Assembly (NCBI GenBank): GCA_024690445.1
Contig: JAILPD010000020.1
Span: 8,926 to 72,925, forward strand
DNA: 64,000 bases
Reading direction: 5' to 3'
Origin: Acholeplasmatales bacterium
Lineage (GTDB): Bacteria > Bacillota_I > Bacilli_A > Acholeplasmatales > Anaeroplasmataceae
Shown piece after piece: positions 37,211 through 45,288 of the stretch. Numbering within the stretch: the stretch's first letter is position 1; each line of letters starts with the position of its first letter. A program made the translations under genes and the position numbers. The notes beneath the pieces were generated by a model. That model was not told the DNA's origin and did no database searches. It saw only the letters and a list, made by a program, of their open reading frames with translations.

Positions 37211-37585
37211 ATGATTAGAAGAAATACAAATCAAAGCCAAATCGTTTATAAATCAATAGAGTTTATGGGTCATACTACCTCAGAAAAACTGATTGAATAT
37301 ATTAATTCTAATTATGAAAATATATCTTTAGCTACTATCTATAGAAACTTATCTAAATTATTAGATGAAGGTCAAATTAGAAAGCTAAGATTAGGTAATG
37401 ATGAAATATATGAAACAGTAAAAGAAAATCATTATCATTTCAAATGCCAGAAATGTGGAATGATATATGATATAGAACCTGCAAAGGTTAAAATTCCAGC
37501 AATAGAAGATATTGATGGTAATGAGGTTATAAATACTGATATTATGATGGTTGGTATTTGTAAATTTTGTAAAAATGTAAGCTAA
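37211..37585 (+). CDS. Fur-family regulator, PerR-like
   Basis: 124 aa from ATG 37211 (AAAGGAAG nine bases upstream; an in-frame TTG at 37205 is too close to that site). Winged helix: TTSEKLIEYINSNYENISLATIYRNLSKLLDEGQIRKL, the Fur DNA-recognition block. Metal/zinc features: NHYHFKCQKCGMIYDI with CxxC, a second CKFC pair at the end, and the His cluster HYHF. PerR rather than Fur is inferred from the rubrerythrin gene 21 bases downstream; iron-responsive Fur or zinc Zur cannot be excluded. Confidence 0.85.
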   Translation: MIRRNTNQSQIVYKSIEFMGHTTSEKLIEYINSNYENISLATIYRNLSKLLDEGQIRKLRLGNDEIYETVKENHYHFKCQKCGMIYDIEPAKVKIPAIEDIDGNEVINTDIMMVGICKFCKNVS

Positions 37586-37606
37586 ATACAAAAGGGGGAA
37601 AATGTA

Positions 37607-38200
37607 ATGAAAAAATATGTATGTAAAGTATGTGGCTATGTTTATGAAGGAGATTCACTTCCAGAGGATTTCAAGTGTCCAGTATGTAAGGCACCAGCAA
37701 AAGCTTTCCAAGAAGTAGAAGGAGAAATGCCTTTAGCAGCTGAGCATGAATTTGGTGTTTATGCTAAGACAGTTAAGAATAATCCTGATATTCCTGAAGA
37801 TGTTAAGAAGTCTATTTTTGACCAATTAATGTCTAACTTCAATGGTGAATGCTCAGAAGTTGGTATGTATTTATGTATGGCTCGTGTTGCTCATAGAGAA
37901 GGATATCCAGAAATTGGTTTATATTGGGAAAAGGCAGCTCATGAAGAGGCTGAACATGCAGCTAAGTTCGCTGAATTATTAGGTAGTGAATTAGAGCCTA
38001 ATATGACTGATTCAACTAAGAAGAATTTAGCTTGGAGAGTTGAATGTGAATATGGTGCTACTTTAGGTAAGACTGATTTAGCTAAGTTAGCTAAGAAGTA
38101 TAACTTAGATGCAATTCATGACACAGTACATGAAATGGCTCGTGATGAAGCAAGACATGGTAGAGCATTAGAAGGCTTCTTAAAGAGAAATTTTAAGTAA
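37607..38200 (+). CDS. reverse-type rubrerythrin (NADH peroxidase-like)
   Basis: 197 aa. Peroxide-reducing di-iron protein of anaerobes. The rubredoxin-like zinc-ribbon centre comes first (C6-x2-C9 ... C24-x2-C27), then the ferritin-like four-helix domain with ECSEVGMY, HEEAEHA and DEARHGR carrying the Glu/His di-iron ligands. Rubredoxin-first order is that of reverse rubrerythrins. Co-transcribed with the PerR-like regulator (21-base gap, strong AAAGGGGG site), so peroxide induction is the likely logic. Confidence 0.94.
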   Translation: MKKYVCKVCGYVYEGDSLPEDFKCPVCKAPAKAFQEVEGEMPLAAEHEFGVYAKTVKNNPDIPEDVKKSIFDQLMSNFNGECSEVGMYLCMARVAHREGYPEIGLYWEKAAHEEAEHAAKFAELLGSELEPNMTDSTKKNLAWRVECEYGATLGKTDLAKLAKKYNLDAIHDTVHEMARDEARHGRALEGFLKRNFK

Positions 38201-38211
38201 GATTTTATAAT

Positions 38212-38234
38212 GGGTATCGCAAGATACCCTTTTT
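38212..38234 (+). terminator. rubrerythrin terminator
   Basis: GGGTATC-GCAA-GATACCC then TTTTT: 7-bp stem with a GNRA loop. Confidence 0.88.
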
Positions 38235-38338
38235 CTTTTGTCGATTTTTTAAAAATAACAAAATCATACTACAAGTTTGACATTTTTATCCCATATTTGG
38301 AAACTATAATATAAGTGAAAAAGATGGAGGTAAAGGAT

Positions 38339-39586
38339 ATGAAAAAAAGATTCTTAGTAGCTTTAGGATGCTTACCTATGCTAATTGGTTTAGCATCTTG
38401 TAATCAAAATTCAATTAACTCAAGTACAGTAGAAATAGAGGATAGCGGCAATTCAATCACAACAACAGAAGCTAGAACAAATACTTCAAGTTCATCATCA
38501 AAGATAGCTTTAGCATATGATCCAGTATATGTTCATTATGATATTAATTTTAATACAACAAATGATACGACTAAAAAGGATGTAGAAGAAACAGTAGAGG
38601 ATGTTTATGGTTCAGTAGTTTCTATAGTTGCTTCTAACACAAGTGGAGCCTCAGCTGGTTCTGGTGTATTATTTGCTTATTCAAATGATTACAATATGAG
38701 TTTTATAGTTACATGCTTTCATGTGATTGAAGATTATAATAATTTTGAAATTACATATAATAATAATACAATGGATGAATCAGATGATGTTACATATCAA
38801 GCAAAGCTTGTTGGAGGATATGAAGATTCAGATTTAGCAATTTTATCAATTGACGCGACTAACCTAGTATATGCAGATATATTTGAAAATTCAGATAATT
38901 TAAAGCTAGGCTCATCTGTAGTTTGTATTGGTAATCCACTTGGCACTTTACCTGGTTCAGTATCATCTGGCGTTGTATCATATGTAAATAGAAGTGTACC
39001 AGTAGATACATATACAGATATGTCTTTAATTCAAACAGATGTAGCTATCAATAGTGGTAATTCTGGTGGTGGTTTATTTAATACAAGTGGTGCTTTAATT
39101 GGTATTGTTAATGCTAAATATTCATCAACTGGAATTGAAGGATTAGGCTTTGCAATTCCATCTAAAGAAGTAATTAGAGTGGTTAGCGAATTATTAAATA
39201 ATTCTAAATATGATATAGCTAATAATATATGGTCATATGGTTATGTTAATGGTGATTTTGAATTTGGATTTACAATTTCATATTATGGTGGTCAGTTTAA
39301 TCAATCAGGTTCATTATATATTTCTAGTGTAGAATCAGATTCTACATATACAGGAAATACATTATCAAAAAATTATATTATTAGTAAGATTTCAGTAGAT
39401 TATAACGATGATTCAAAGACTGATACATTATATCAAGTACCATCTAATCCATCTTCAAACGATGCTGTAGCGGCAATGCAATACTTATATAATTCAAATT
39501 TATCACTCGGTGATAAGATAACATTTACTTATAAGGATTCATCATCAGTAACATTTGATGTGGTTCAATTTATCTATTCTATCTAA
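38339..39586 (+). CDS. HtrA/DegP-like trypsin-fold serine protease, lipoprotein
   Basis: 415 aa from ATG 38339 (GGAGG upstream; an earlier ATG at 38315 has no ribosome site). Lipobox GLASC, mature Cys about 21. Ser/Asn/Thr-rich linker to about residue 50, then the S1C protease: His in VTCFHVIED, Asp in YEDSDLAILSID, Ser in INSGNSGGGLFN. The last 110 residues show a poorly conserved domain in the PDZ position (GFTISYYGGQFNQSGSLYISSV). Surface quality control or processing is the expected role. Confidence 0.9.
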   Translation: MKKRFLVALGCLPMLIGLASCNQNSINSSTVEIEDSGNSITTTEARTNTSSSSSKIALAYDPVYVHYDINFNTTNDTTKKDVEETVEDVYGSVVSIVASNTSGASAGSGVLFAYSNDYNMSFIVTCFHVIEDYNNFEITYNNNTMDESDDVTYQAKLVGGYEDSDLAILSIDATNLVYADIFENSDNLKLGSSVVCIGNPLGTLPGSVSSGVVSYVNRSVPVDTYTDMSLIQTDVAINSGNSGGGLFNTSGALIGIVNAKYSSTGIEGLGFAIPSKEVIRVVSELLNNSKYDIANNIWSYGYVNGDFEFGFTISYYGGQFNQSGSLYISSVESDSTYTGNTLSKNYIISKISVDYNDDSKTDTLYQVPSNPSSNDAVAAMQYLYNSNLSLGDKITFTYKDSSSVTFDVVQFIYSI

Positions 39587-39609
39587 AAGGCGATTAGTTC
39601 GCCTTTTTG
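39585..39609 (+). terminator. terminator of the HtrA-like gene
   Basis: AAAAGGCGA-TTAGT-TCGCCTTTT (39585-39593 / 39599-39607), with the stop codon at its foot. Confidence 0.85.
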
Positions 39610-39682
39610 TTTTTAAATAATCATCATTGAAAATAAATGCATTTTTTAATATAATTAAAAAGTACGAAATGAGGTAGTTATT

Positions 39683-41371
39683 ATGGCAACTTATAATGAT
39701 TTAGCTGAATTAATATTTCCAGATATAAAAGAAACAGTAGCTGATTTAGAAAAGAGATACCCTAAGAGAAATCTACCTGAAGGAGCTATGGTTACAAGAT
39801 TCGCACCATCACCTACAGGATTCTTACATACAGGAAGCTTATTTACATCTTTAGTATCTTCTAGATTTGCTAAACAATCTGGTGGTGTTTTCTATATAAG
39901 ACTTGAGGATACTGATACTAAAAGAGAAATTGAAGGTTCAGGAGCTTCACTTGTTCAACAATTAAAAAAATTTGGTGTTATTTTAGATGAAGGTTATGTT
40001 TCTGATAGCGAAGAGATTGGTCAATATGGTCCTTATAAGCAATCAGATAGAGCTAGTATCTATAAGGTTTGTATTAAGCATTTAATTCAAATTGGAAGAG
40101 CATATCCTTGCTTTGCAACACAAGAAGAATTAGCAGAACTAAGAAAGGTTCAAGAAGCTAATAAGGAAATCCCAGGATATTATGGCAAATATGCTAAATA
40201 TAGAGATTTACCTATTGATGAGGCAATAGCTAAGATTAATAGTGGCATGCCATATATTATTAGATTTAAGTCTATGGGAGACCATAATAATAAAATTAGT
40301 GTTCATGATGAAATTAAGGGCGACCTTGAATTAACTGAAAATGATCAGGATATCGTAATATTAAAGGGAGATGGACTTCCTACATATCACTTTGCTCACT
40401 TAGTAGACGACCATTTCATGAGAACAACTCATGTAACAAGAGGAGAGGAATGGTTATCAAGCTTACCTATTCATTTAGAATTATTTGATACAATGGGCTT
40501 TGAAAGACCAAAGTATGCTCACCTTCCTGTTATTATGAAGGTAGAAAATGGAAATAGAAGAAAGCTTTCTAAGAGAAAAGACCCAGAAGCCGCTACTGCA
40601 TATTTCTTAGAACAAGGATATCCTAAGTATGGCTTTATTGAATATTTATTAACACTTGCAAATTCAAATTATGAAGCATGGAGAGAAGAAAACCTAGATA
40701 AAGATTATTTTGATTTTAAGCTTTCATTTGATAAGATGGGTGTTGATGGTGCTCTATTCGATATTGAAAAGGTTGAATCAATTTCAAAAGAAAGAATGGC
40801 TTATAGAAAGGCTTCTGATCTTTGTGATGAGGTATTAACTTGGGCTAATGAATATAATAAAGAATTTGAAGGAGAAATCTTAAAGGATAAGAAATTCTTT
40901 ACTGAAATATTAAATATTGAAAGAGAAAAGGATAAGCCTAGAAAGGATTATGCTAAGTATTCTGATATTTATCCTATTATTTCATTCTTCTTTGATGATG
41001 TATATGATAATTTAGATATGAGTAATCTAGATTATACTGTAATGGTTAATAAGAATGAAAATAAGGAAGTAGCACATGATGTAATTAAAGCATTCTTAAA
41101 TGAATATATGGCGTCATATAATGTGGATGTTACAGAAGAAGAATGGTTTGAAAACTTAAAGGTTGTAGCTGCTAAATATAATTTCACATCTGATAGAAAG
41201 GCTTATAAGGCAGATCCTGCTTCATTTAATGGTCAAGCAGGAGATTGTGCTGGTTTCTTAAGATTAGCTTTAGCTGGTAGAAAGAATACTCCTAATATTT
41301 ATTTTGTTCAAAAGATATTAGGTAAGGATAAAGTTTTTGCTAGAATTAATAGATTAATTAGTAATTTATAA
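39683..41371 (+). CDS. gltX: glutamyl-tRNA synthetase
   Basis: Charges tRNA-Glu. 562 aa, somewhat longer than the usual 470-510. Class I motifs: the HIGH region reads APSPTGFLHTGSL, the KMSKS region is RRKLSKRKDPEA. RxED-type binding pocket IRLEDTDTKREIEGS. Residues 1-35 before the Rossmann start are an N-terminal extension, and an extended C-terminal anticodon-binding part ends FLRLALAGRKNTPNIYFVQKILGKDKV. GAGGTAGTT before the ATG. A tRNA-Glu gene lies 88 bases downstream on the other strand. Confidence 0.94.
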   Translation: MATYNDLAELIFPDIKETVADLEKRYPKRNLPEGAMVTRFAPSPTGFLHTGSLFTSLVSSRFAKQSGGVFYIRLEDTDTKREIEGSGASLVQQLKKFGVILDEGYVSDSEEIGQYGPYKQSDRASIYKVCIKHLIQIGRAYPCFATQEELAELRKVQEANKEIPGYYGKYAKYRDLPIDEAIAKINSGMPYIIRFKSMGDHNNKISVHDEIKGDLELTENDQDIVILKGDGLPTYHFAHLVDDHFMRTTHVTRGEEWLSSLPIHLELFDTMGFERPKYAHLPVIMKVENGNRRKLSKRKDPEAATAYFLEQGYPKYGFIEYLLTLANSNYEAWREENLDKDYFDFKLSFDKMGVDGALFDIEKVESISKERMAYRKASDLCDEVLTWANEYNKEFEGEILKDKKFFTEILNIEREKDKPRKDYAKYSDIYPIISFFFDDVYDNLDMSNLDYTVMVNKNENKEVAHDVIKAFLNEYMASYNVDVTEEEWFENLKVVAAKYNFTSDRKAYKADPASFNGQAGDCAGFLRLALAGRKNTPNIYFVQKILGKDKVFARINRLISNL

Positions 41372-41375
41372 TAAT

Positions 41376-41408
41376 AAATGTCGTATTCAAATGAGTACGA
41401 CATTTTTT
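41376..41408 (+). terminator. gltX terminator
   Basis: AAATGTCGTA / TACGACATTT arms (41376-41385 / 41396-41405), then T-run. Confidence 0.85.
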
Positions 41409-41420
41409 AATATTTATGTA

Positions 41421-41447
41421 AAAAAGAAAAAGGCTCATTAGAGCCTT
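41421..41447 (-). terminator. terminator of the tRNA-Glu gene
   Basis: AAGGCTC-ATTA-GAGCCTT (41430-41447); on the minus strand the stem is followed by TTTCTTTTTT. Confidence 0.85.
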
Positions 41448-41458
41448 GAATAATTAAT

Positions 41459-41534
41459 TGGTAGTCCCTACGGGTTTCGAACCCGTAATCTTCTCCTTGA
41501 GAGGGAGACGTGTTAGCCGTTCCACCAAGGGACC
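41459..41534 (-). tRNA. tRNA-Glu, anticodon CTC
   Basis: 76 nt on the minus strand with a full cloverleaf. Acceptor GGTCCCT / AGGGACT, with a G-T first pair. D stem GTG/CAC, anticodon arm TCTCC-CTCTCAA-GGAGA giving anticodon CTC (reads GAG), T arm ACGGG-TTCGAAA-CCCGT. Discriminator A and CCA are encoded. Flanked by its own promoter and terminator. A separate UUC-anticodon gene is presumably elsewhere. Confidence 0.96.
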
Positions 41535-41549
41535 ATATAGACGGGTTTA

Positions 41550-41578
41550 ATTTTACTTTATTTTAGTTTCTTTGTCAA
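41550..41578 (-). promoter_or_regulatory. tRNA-Glu promoter
   Basis: Minus strand TTGACA (41573-41578), 17 bp, TAAAAT (41550-41555). The start would fall a few bases before the tRNA 5' end. Confidence 0.82.
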
Positions 41579-41602
41579 TAATAAATTTGTCTTATATTCA
41601 TA

Positions 41603-41630
41603 TTGACAAGGCCTAAAAAATGGTTATAAT
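41603..41630 (+). promoter_or_regulatory. promoter of the zinc efflux operon
   Basis: TTGACA (41603-41608), 16 bp, TATAAT (41625-41630). Divergent from the tRNA-Glu promoter. The 41372-41677 intergenic stretch is thus filled by terminators, tRNA and two promoters. Confidence 0.88.
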
Positions 41631-41643
41631 AATAATTGAACAC

Positions 41644-41659
41644 TTGAACAGTTGTTCAA
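41644..41659 (+). promoter_or_regulatory. ArsR/SmtB-type operator
   Basis: TTGAACAGTTGTTCAA, containing TGAACA-GT-TGTTCA, the core of SmtB/CzrA/CadC-type operators with the 2-base centre. It covers the predicted transcription start. Confidence 0.88.
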
Positions 41660-41677
41660 ATGTGAAAGGGTGAAAAC

Positions 41678-41992
41678 ATGGATAAAATCGAAGAAGTAAA
41701 AGCTAAAATGCCAGACACAGATAATATTTATGATTTAGCAGAATTATTTAAAGTATTTGGTGATTCTACTAGAATGGGTATATTAAGTGCTCTTGAGGTT
41801 AGTGATTTATGTGTTTCTGAATTATCTAATGTATTAGGTATTTCAGTATCTGCAGTGTCGCATCAATTAAGAGTTTTAAGAACTAATAAGCTTGTTAAAG
41901 CTAAAAAGATTGGTAAGGATGTCATCTACTCACTAGATGATGATCATGTTAGTCAAATAATTGAGTGTGGTTTATCACACATTAATGAGTAG
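41678..41992 (+). CDS. ArsR/SmtB-family metal-sensing repressor
   Basis: 104 aa winged-helix repressor. DNA-reading helix LSNVLGISVSAVSHQLRVLRTN. An SmtB-type alpha-5 zinc site is complete: D88-x-H90, H101 and E104 (the last residue), spaced exactly as D104/H106/H117/E120 of SmtB. The alpha-3 segment (SDLCVSEL) has one Cys, so a CadC-type thiol site is partial at best. I therefore expect zinc sensing, with relief of repression at 41644-41659 turning on the downstream HMA protein and P-type ATPase. GGGTG before the ATG. Confidence 0.9.
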   Translation: MDKIEEVKAKMPDTDNIYDLAELFKVFGDSTRMGILSALEVSDLCVSELSNVLGISVSAVSHQLRVLRTNKLVKAKKIGKDVIYSLDDDHVSQIIECGLSHINE

Positions 41993-42003
41993 GAGGTACT
42001 TTT

Positions 42004-42219
42004 ATGAAAAAGGTATTTAAGATTGAGGTTGATTGTGCTAATTGCGCAGCAAAAGTAGAAAAGGCTATTTCTAAGCTTGAAGGTGTAAAAGAAGTTAATA
42101 TTAATTTCATGACTCAAAAGATGTTATTTGAGGCAGATGATGATAAATTTGATGAATTATTAAAACAAGCATTAAAGTGTGGTAAAAAGGTGGAACCAGA
42201 TTTCGTTATTAAAATGTAG
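42004..42219 (+). CDS. stand-alone HMA (heavy-metal-associated) domain protein
   Basis: 71 aa, a single ferredoxin-like HMA domain with IEVDCANCAAKVEKAISKLEGVKEV; C11 and C14 bind metal. The DCANCA form is that of the N-terminal domain of ZntA/CadA pumps, not of copper chaperones (MxCxxC). The P-type ATPase 8 bases downstream lacks this domain, so the pump's metal-binding domain is encoded as a separate protein here. AGGAGG before the ATG. Confidence 0.92.
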   Translation: MKKVFKIEVDCANCAAKVEKAISKLEGVKEVNINFMTQKMLFEADDDKFDELLKQALKCGKKVEPDFVIKM

Positions 42220-42227
42220 GTGATCTT

Positions 42228-44126
42228 ATGACTTTAAAGCAAAAAAAATTATTAATTAGAATAATAATAGCTTTAGTCTTATTTATAGCAGTATTTATAG
42301 TAGATAAGGTTATTGATTTAAATTCTATAATTAAAAATCAATATTCTTGGATTTTGCCGTTTTCTTTATATTTTATTATCTACCTATTAATTGGCTATGA
42401 TGTACTTAAAAAAGCATTTTTAGGACTGTTTCATGGTCAATTATTAGATGAAAACTTCTTAATGAGTGTCGCTACAATCGGTGCCTTTGGACTTGGCATC
42501 TACTGTGGTATTAGTGGCAAGGAATTAGAAGGATTTGATGAAGGATGTGCAGTATTATTATTTTACCAGGTTGGTGAATGGTTTGAATCATATGCTGTAT
42601 CTAAATCTAGAAAGTCAATTTCAAGTCTAATGGATATTAGACCAGATTATGCTAATTTAGTTAAGGATGGAGATATTTTAGTAGTTTCTCCTGAAGAAAT
42701 TAGTATTGGAGATATTATTTTAATTAAACCAGGTGAAAAGGTACCTTTAGATGGTGTAATTGTTAAAGGTAGCACAAGTCTAGATACAAAGGCTTTAACT
42801 GGTGAATCATTGCCAAAAGATGTTAATGTTGGTGATGAAATATTATCTGGTTCAATTAATTTGACAACAGATATAGAAATGGAAGTTACTACAGAATTTT
42901 ATGAATCTACAGTTTCAAAGATTCTAGAATTAGTAGAAAATGCATCTAATAATAAAAGTAAAGCAGAAAATTTTATTACTAAATTCGCAAGAATTTATAC
43001 TCCTTTAGTTGTTATTTCTGCATTACTATTATTTTTAATTCCATCTTTAATTACAAATGAATGGACAACATGGATGTATAGAAGTCTATGTTTCTTAGTA
43101 GTATCATGTCCTTGTGCATTAGTAATATCTATTCCTTTATCATTTTTTGCAGGAATTGGTGCATCATCAAGATATGGAATATTAATTAAAGGTTCTAATT
43201 ATATTGAATTATTTAATAAAGCTAATATCTTTGTATTTGATAAAACAGGAACATTAACTAAAGGAAATTTTAAGGTTAGTGAAGTTTATCCAGTAGAAAA
43301 AAGAGAAGAAATATTAAAATTAGCTTCAATCGCAGAAAGAAATTCAACTCATCCAATTGGTGTATCAATTGTTAAAGAATATAATAAAGATATCGATCAA
43401 GAATTCACTTTAACAAATATTGTAGGAGAAGGAATTAAAGCTTCTGGTGAATATGATATTTATTGTGGTAATGAAAAGTTAATGGATTCAAATGGTATCA
43501 AATATGAAAAGGTTAATAAGATTGGTACTATTGTATATGTTGCTAAAAATAAAGAATATTTAGGATATATATTAATTTCAGACGAAATAAAAGATGAATC
43601 TTCTTATGTAATTAATGAATTAAATAAGATGAATTCTAAAACTATCATGTTAACAGGTGATAATGAAGAAATAGCTAATATGGTAAGTAATAAAATAGGC
43701 TTGAGTTCTTATAGAGCGAGCCTTCTTCCAAATAATAAGGTTAATGAAGTAGAAAAATTATTAAATGAAAAGAAGAATAATGAAGTGTTATGTTTCGTTG
43801 GAGATGGTATTAATGATGCCCCTGTATTAGTTAGATCTGATATAGGTATCGCAATGGGTGGTGTTGGTAGTGATGCTGCAATTGAGGCTTCTGATATAGT
43901 ACTTATGGATGATAATTTAAAGGGCTTATTAATTGGAAAGAAAATAGCTAAAAAGACTTTAAGAATAGTATATGAAAATATATTTATAGCTTTAGGTATT
44001 AAGCTTGCAATATTAATTTTATCTGCCTTAGGCTATGCTAATATGTGGCTTGCTGTATTTGGAGATGTTGGTGTTGCAATCCTTGCAATATTAAATGCTA
44101 TTAGAGTTAATTCAAAATATGAATAG
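42228..44126 (+). CDS. P1B-2 type Zn/Cd/Pb-exporting ATPase
   Basis: 632 aa. Exports soft divalent metals. Membrane metal motif SCPCAL (C294, C296), actuator LTGESLPKDV, phosphorylated D338 in FDKTGTLTKG, HP motif STHPIGVSIV, and hinge GDGINDAPVL. The last two helices have the Lys (GIKLAILILSALG) and Asp (GDVGVAILA) that mark the Zn/Cd/Pb class. No N-terminal HMA domain; it is supplied by the preceding gene. First helices begin at about residue 8. GTGATC before the ATG; operon end marked by a terminator. Confidence 0.94.
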   Translation: MTLKQKKLLIRIIIALVLFIAVFIVDKVIDLNSIIKNQYSWILPFSLYFIIYLLIGYDVLKKAFLGLFHGQLLDENFLMSVATIGAFGLGIYCGISGKELEGFDEGCAVLLFYQVGEWFESYAVSKSRKSISSLMDIRPDYANLVKDGDILVVSPEEISIGDIILIKPGEKVPLDGVIVKGSTSLDTKALTGESLPKDVNVGDEILSGSINLTTDIEMEVTTEFYESTVSKILELVENASNNKSKAENFITKFARIYTPLVVISALLLFLIPSLITNEWTTWMYRSLCFLVVSCPCALVISIPLSFFAGIGASSRYGILIKGSNYIELFNKANIFVFDKTGTLTKGNFKVSEVYPVEKREEILKLASIAERNSTHPIGVSIVKEYNKDIDQEFTLTNIVGEGIKASGEYDIYCGNEKLMDSNGIKYEKVNKIGTIVYVAKNKEYLGYILISDEIKDESSYVINELNKMNSKTIMLTGDNEEIANMVSNKIGLSSYRASLLPNNKVNEVEKLLNEKKNNEVLCFVGDGINDAPVLVRSDIGIAMGGVGSDAAIEASDIVLMDDNLKGLLIGKKIAKKTLRIVYENIFIALGIKLAILILSALGYANMWLAVFGDVGVAILAILNAIRVNSKYE

Positions 44127-44152
44127 GAAGAGATTTATCTCTTTCTATTTTT
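44124..44152 (+). terminator. terminator of the zinc efflux operon
   Basis: TAGGAAGAGA-TTTA-TCTCTTTCTA with one wobble, then TTTTT. The ATPase stop codon is in the left arm. Confidence 0.8.
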
Positions 44153-44191
44153 AATTTATGTGATAAAATATTAGTGTTTTAGGTGGTTAAA

Positions 44192-44365
44192 ATGGTTAAA
44201 GATCCAAACATTGTATTAAGTATTATTAATTTAAAATTAAGAGATTATTATAAAAATTTAGATGAATTAATTGATGATTTAGAAGAAGGATATGAAATGG
44301 TAGAATTATTGAAAAATAATGACTATTATTATGTAGAAGAAATTAATCAATTTAGAAAGAAGTAA
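44192..44365 (+). CDS. small DUF4250-type protein
   Basis: 57 aa from ATG 44192 (AGGTGG five bases upstream; an in-frame GTG at 44183 lies in that site). The NIVLSIINLKLRDYYKNLDELIDDL ... EINQF pattern matches DUF4250, a short helical family of unknown function in Bacillota. Five bases before the MBL-fold gene, so probably one unit with it. Confidence 0.75.
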   Translation: MVKDPNIVLSIINLKLRDYYKNLDELIDDLEEGYEMVELLKNNDYYYVEEINQFRKK

Positions 44366-44370
44366 TATTT

Positions 44371-45258
44371 ATGAAATTTAATTATGAATTACATCATATA
44401 AAAGGGAATACATATTATATAGATGGGCCTACTAATTGTGGCGTCTATGTAATAAATGATAAAAATGAGGTTGCATTATTTGATTGTGGAACTGCAGAAG
44501 ATGGTCCTAAAATATATGAAACATTAACAAAAAATAATATGAAAATAACTCATTTAATATTTAGTCATTGTCATGCTGATCATTCAGGTGGATGGGAATA
44601 TATTTACCATAAGACTAATTGTAAAATGATTGCGTCTAAGGTAGAAAGAGGATTCTTTAGAGATCCTAAGCTAGATATAGGATTCCTTTATGGCGGATAT
44701 CCATTAGATGAATATGATTCTAAATTGATGCACGTAGATATGAATGATGAAATTTATGCATTAGATCAAATACCAGAAGGTTTAGAATGGTTCCACCTAC
44801 CTGGTCATCACTGGGGTATGATTGGAATTAAAACAAGCGATGATGTATATTTTGTTGCCGATACTTTAGGATCAATTGATTTAGTTGAAAGAGCTCATAT
44901 ATTACTAATATATGATGTTGCAGGATATTTAAAATCATTAGATTTTGTTGAATCATTACAAGGAAAGATGGTCGTTCCATCTCATAGTCAAGCAACTACA
45001 AATATTAAGCCAGTAGTAGATTTTAATAGAATTACAATGTATGAAATTATGGATGTCATTTTAGATTATTTAAAAGAAGAACATAATTGCACAGAATGCT
45101 GCAGCCATATATTTGATCATTATGGTTTAAGAATTACATATAATAAATATCTATTAATATTATCTACTGTAAGAAGTTATTTATCTTATTTATCTAATAG
45201 TAAAAGAATTAAGAACTACTTTAAGGATAATAGAATAGTATTTATAAATGAAGAATAA
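44371..45258 (+). CDS. metallo-beta-lactamase-fold hydrolase
   Basis: 295 aa. Two-metal MBL centre: H-x-H-x-D-H in LIFSHCHADHSGG, His in FHLPGHHWGM, Asp in YFVADTLG and His in VVPSHS. The C-terminal 90 residues are helical (CTECCSHIFDHYG, a Cys/His cluster) and resemble nothing I can name. Glyoxalase-II-like thioester hydrolysis is one option; the substrate is not known. Convergent with the TPR gene over a shared terminator. Confidence 0.85.
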   Translation: MKFNYELHHIKGNTYYIDGPTNCGVYVINDKNEVALFDCGTAEDGPKIYETLTKNNMKITHLIFSHCHADHSGGWEYIYHKTNCKMIASKVERGFFRDPKLDIGFLYGGYPLDEYDSKLMHVDMNDEIYALDQIPEGLEWFHLPGHHWGMIGIKTSDDVYFVADTLGSIDLVERAHILLIYDVAGYLKSLDFVESLQGKMVVPSHSQATTNIKPVVDFNRITMYEIMDVILDYLKEEHNCTECCSHIFDHYGLRITYNKYLLILSTVRSYLSYLSNSKRIKNYFKDNRIVFINEE

Positions 45259-45263
45259 AAAAT

Positions 45264-45288
45264 TAGGTCTCGTTTGAGACCTATTTTT
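45264..45288. terminator. bidirectional terminator (MBL-fold / TPR gene)
   Basis: TAGGTCTC-GTTT-GAGACCTA then TTTTT; A-rich on the left, so it works on both strands. Confidence 0.88.
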
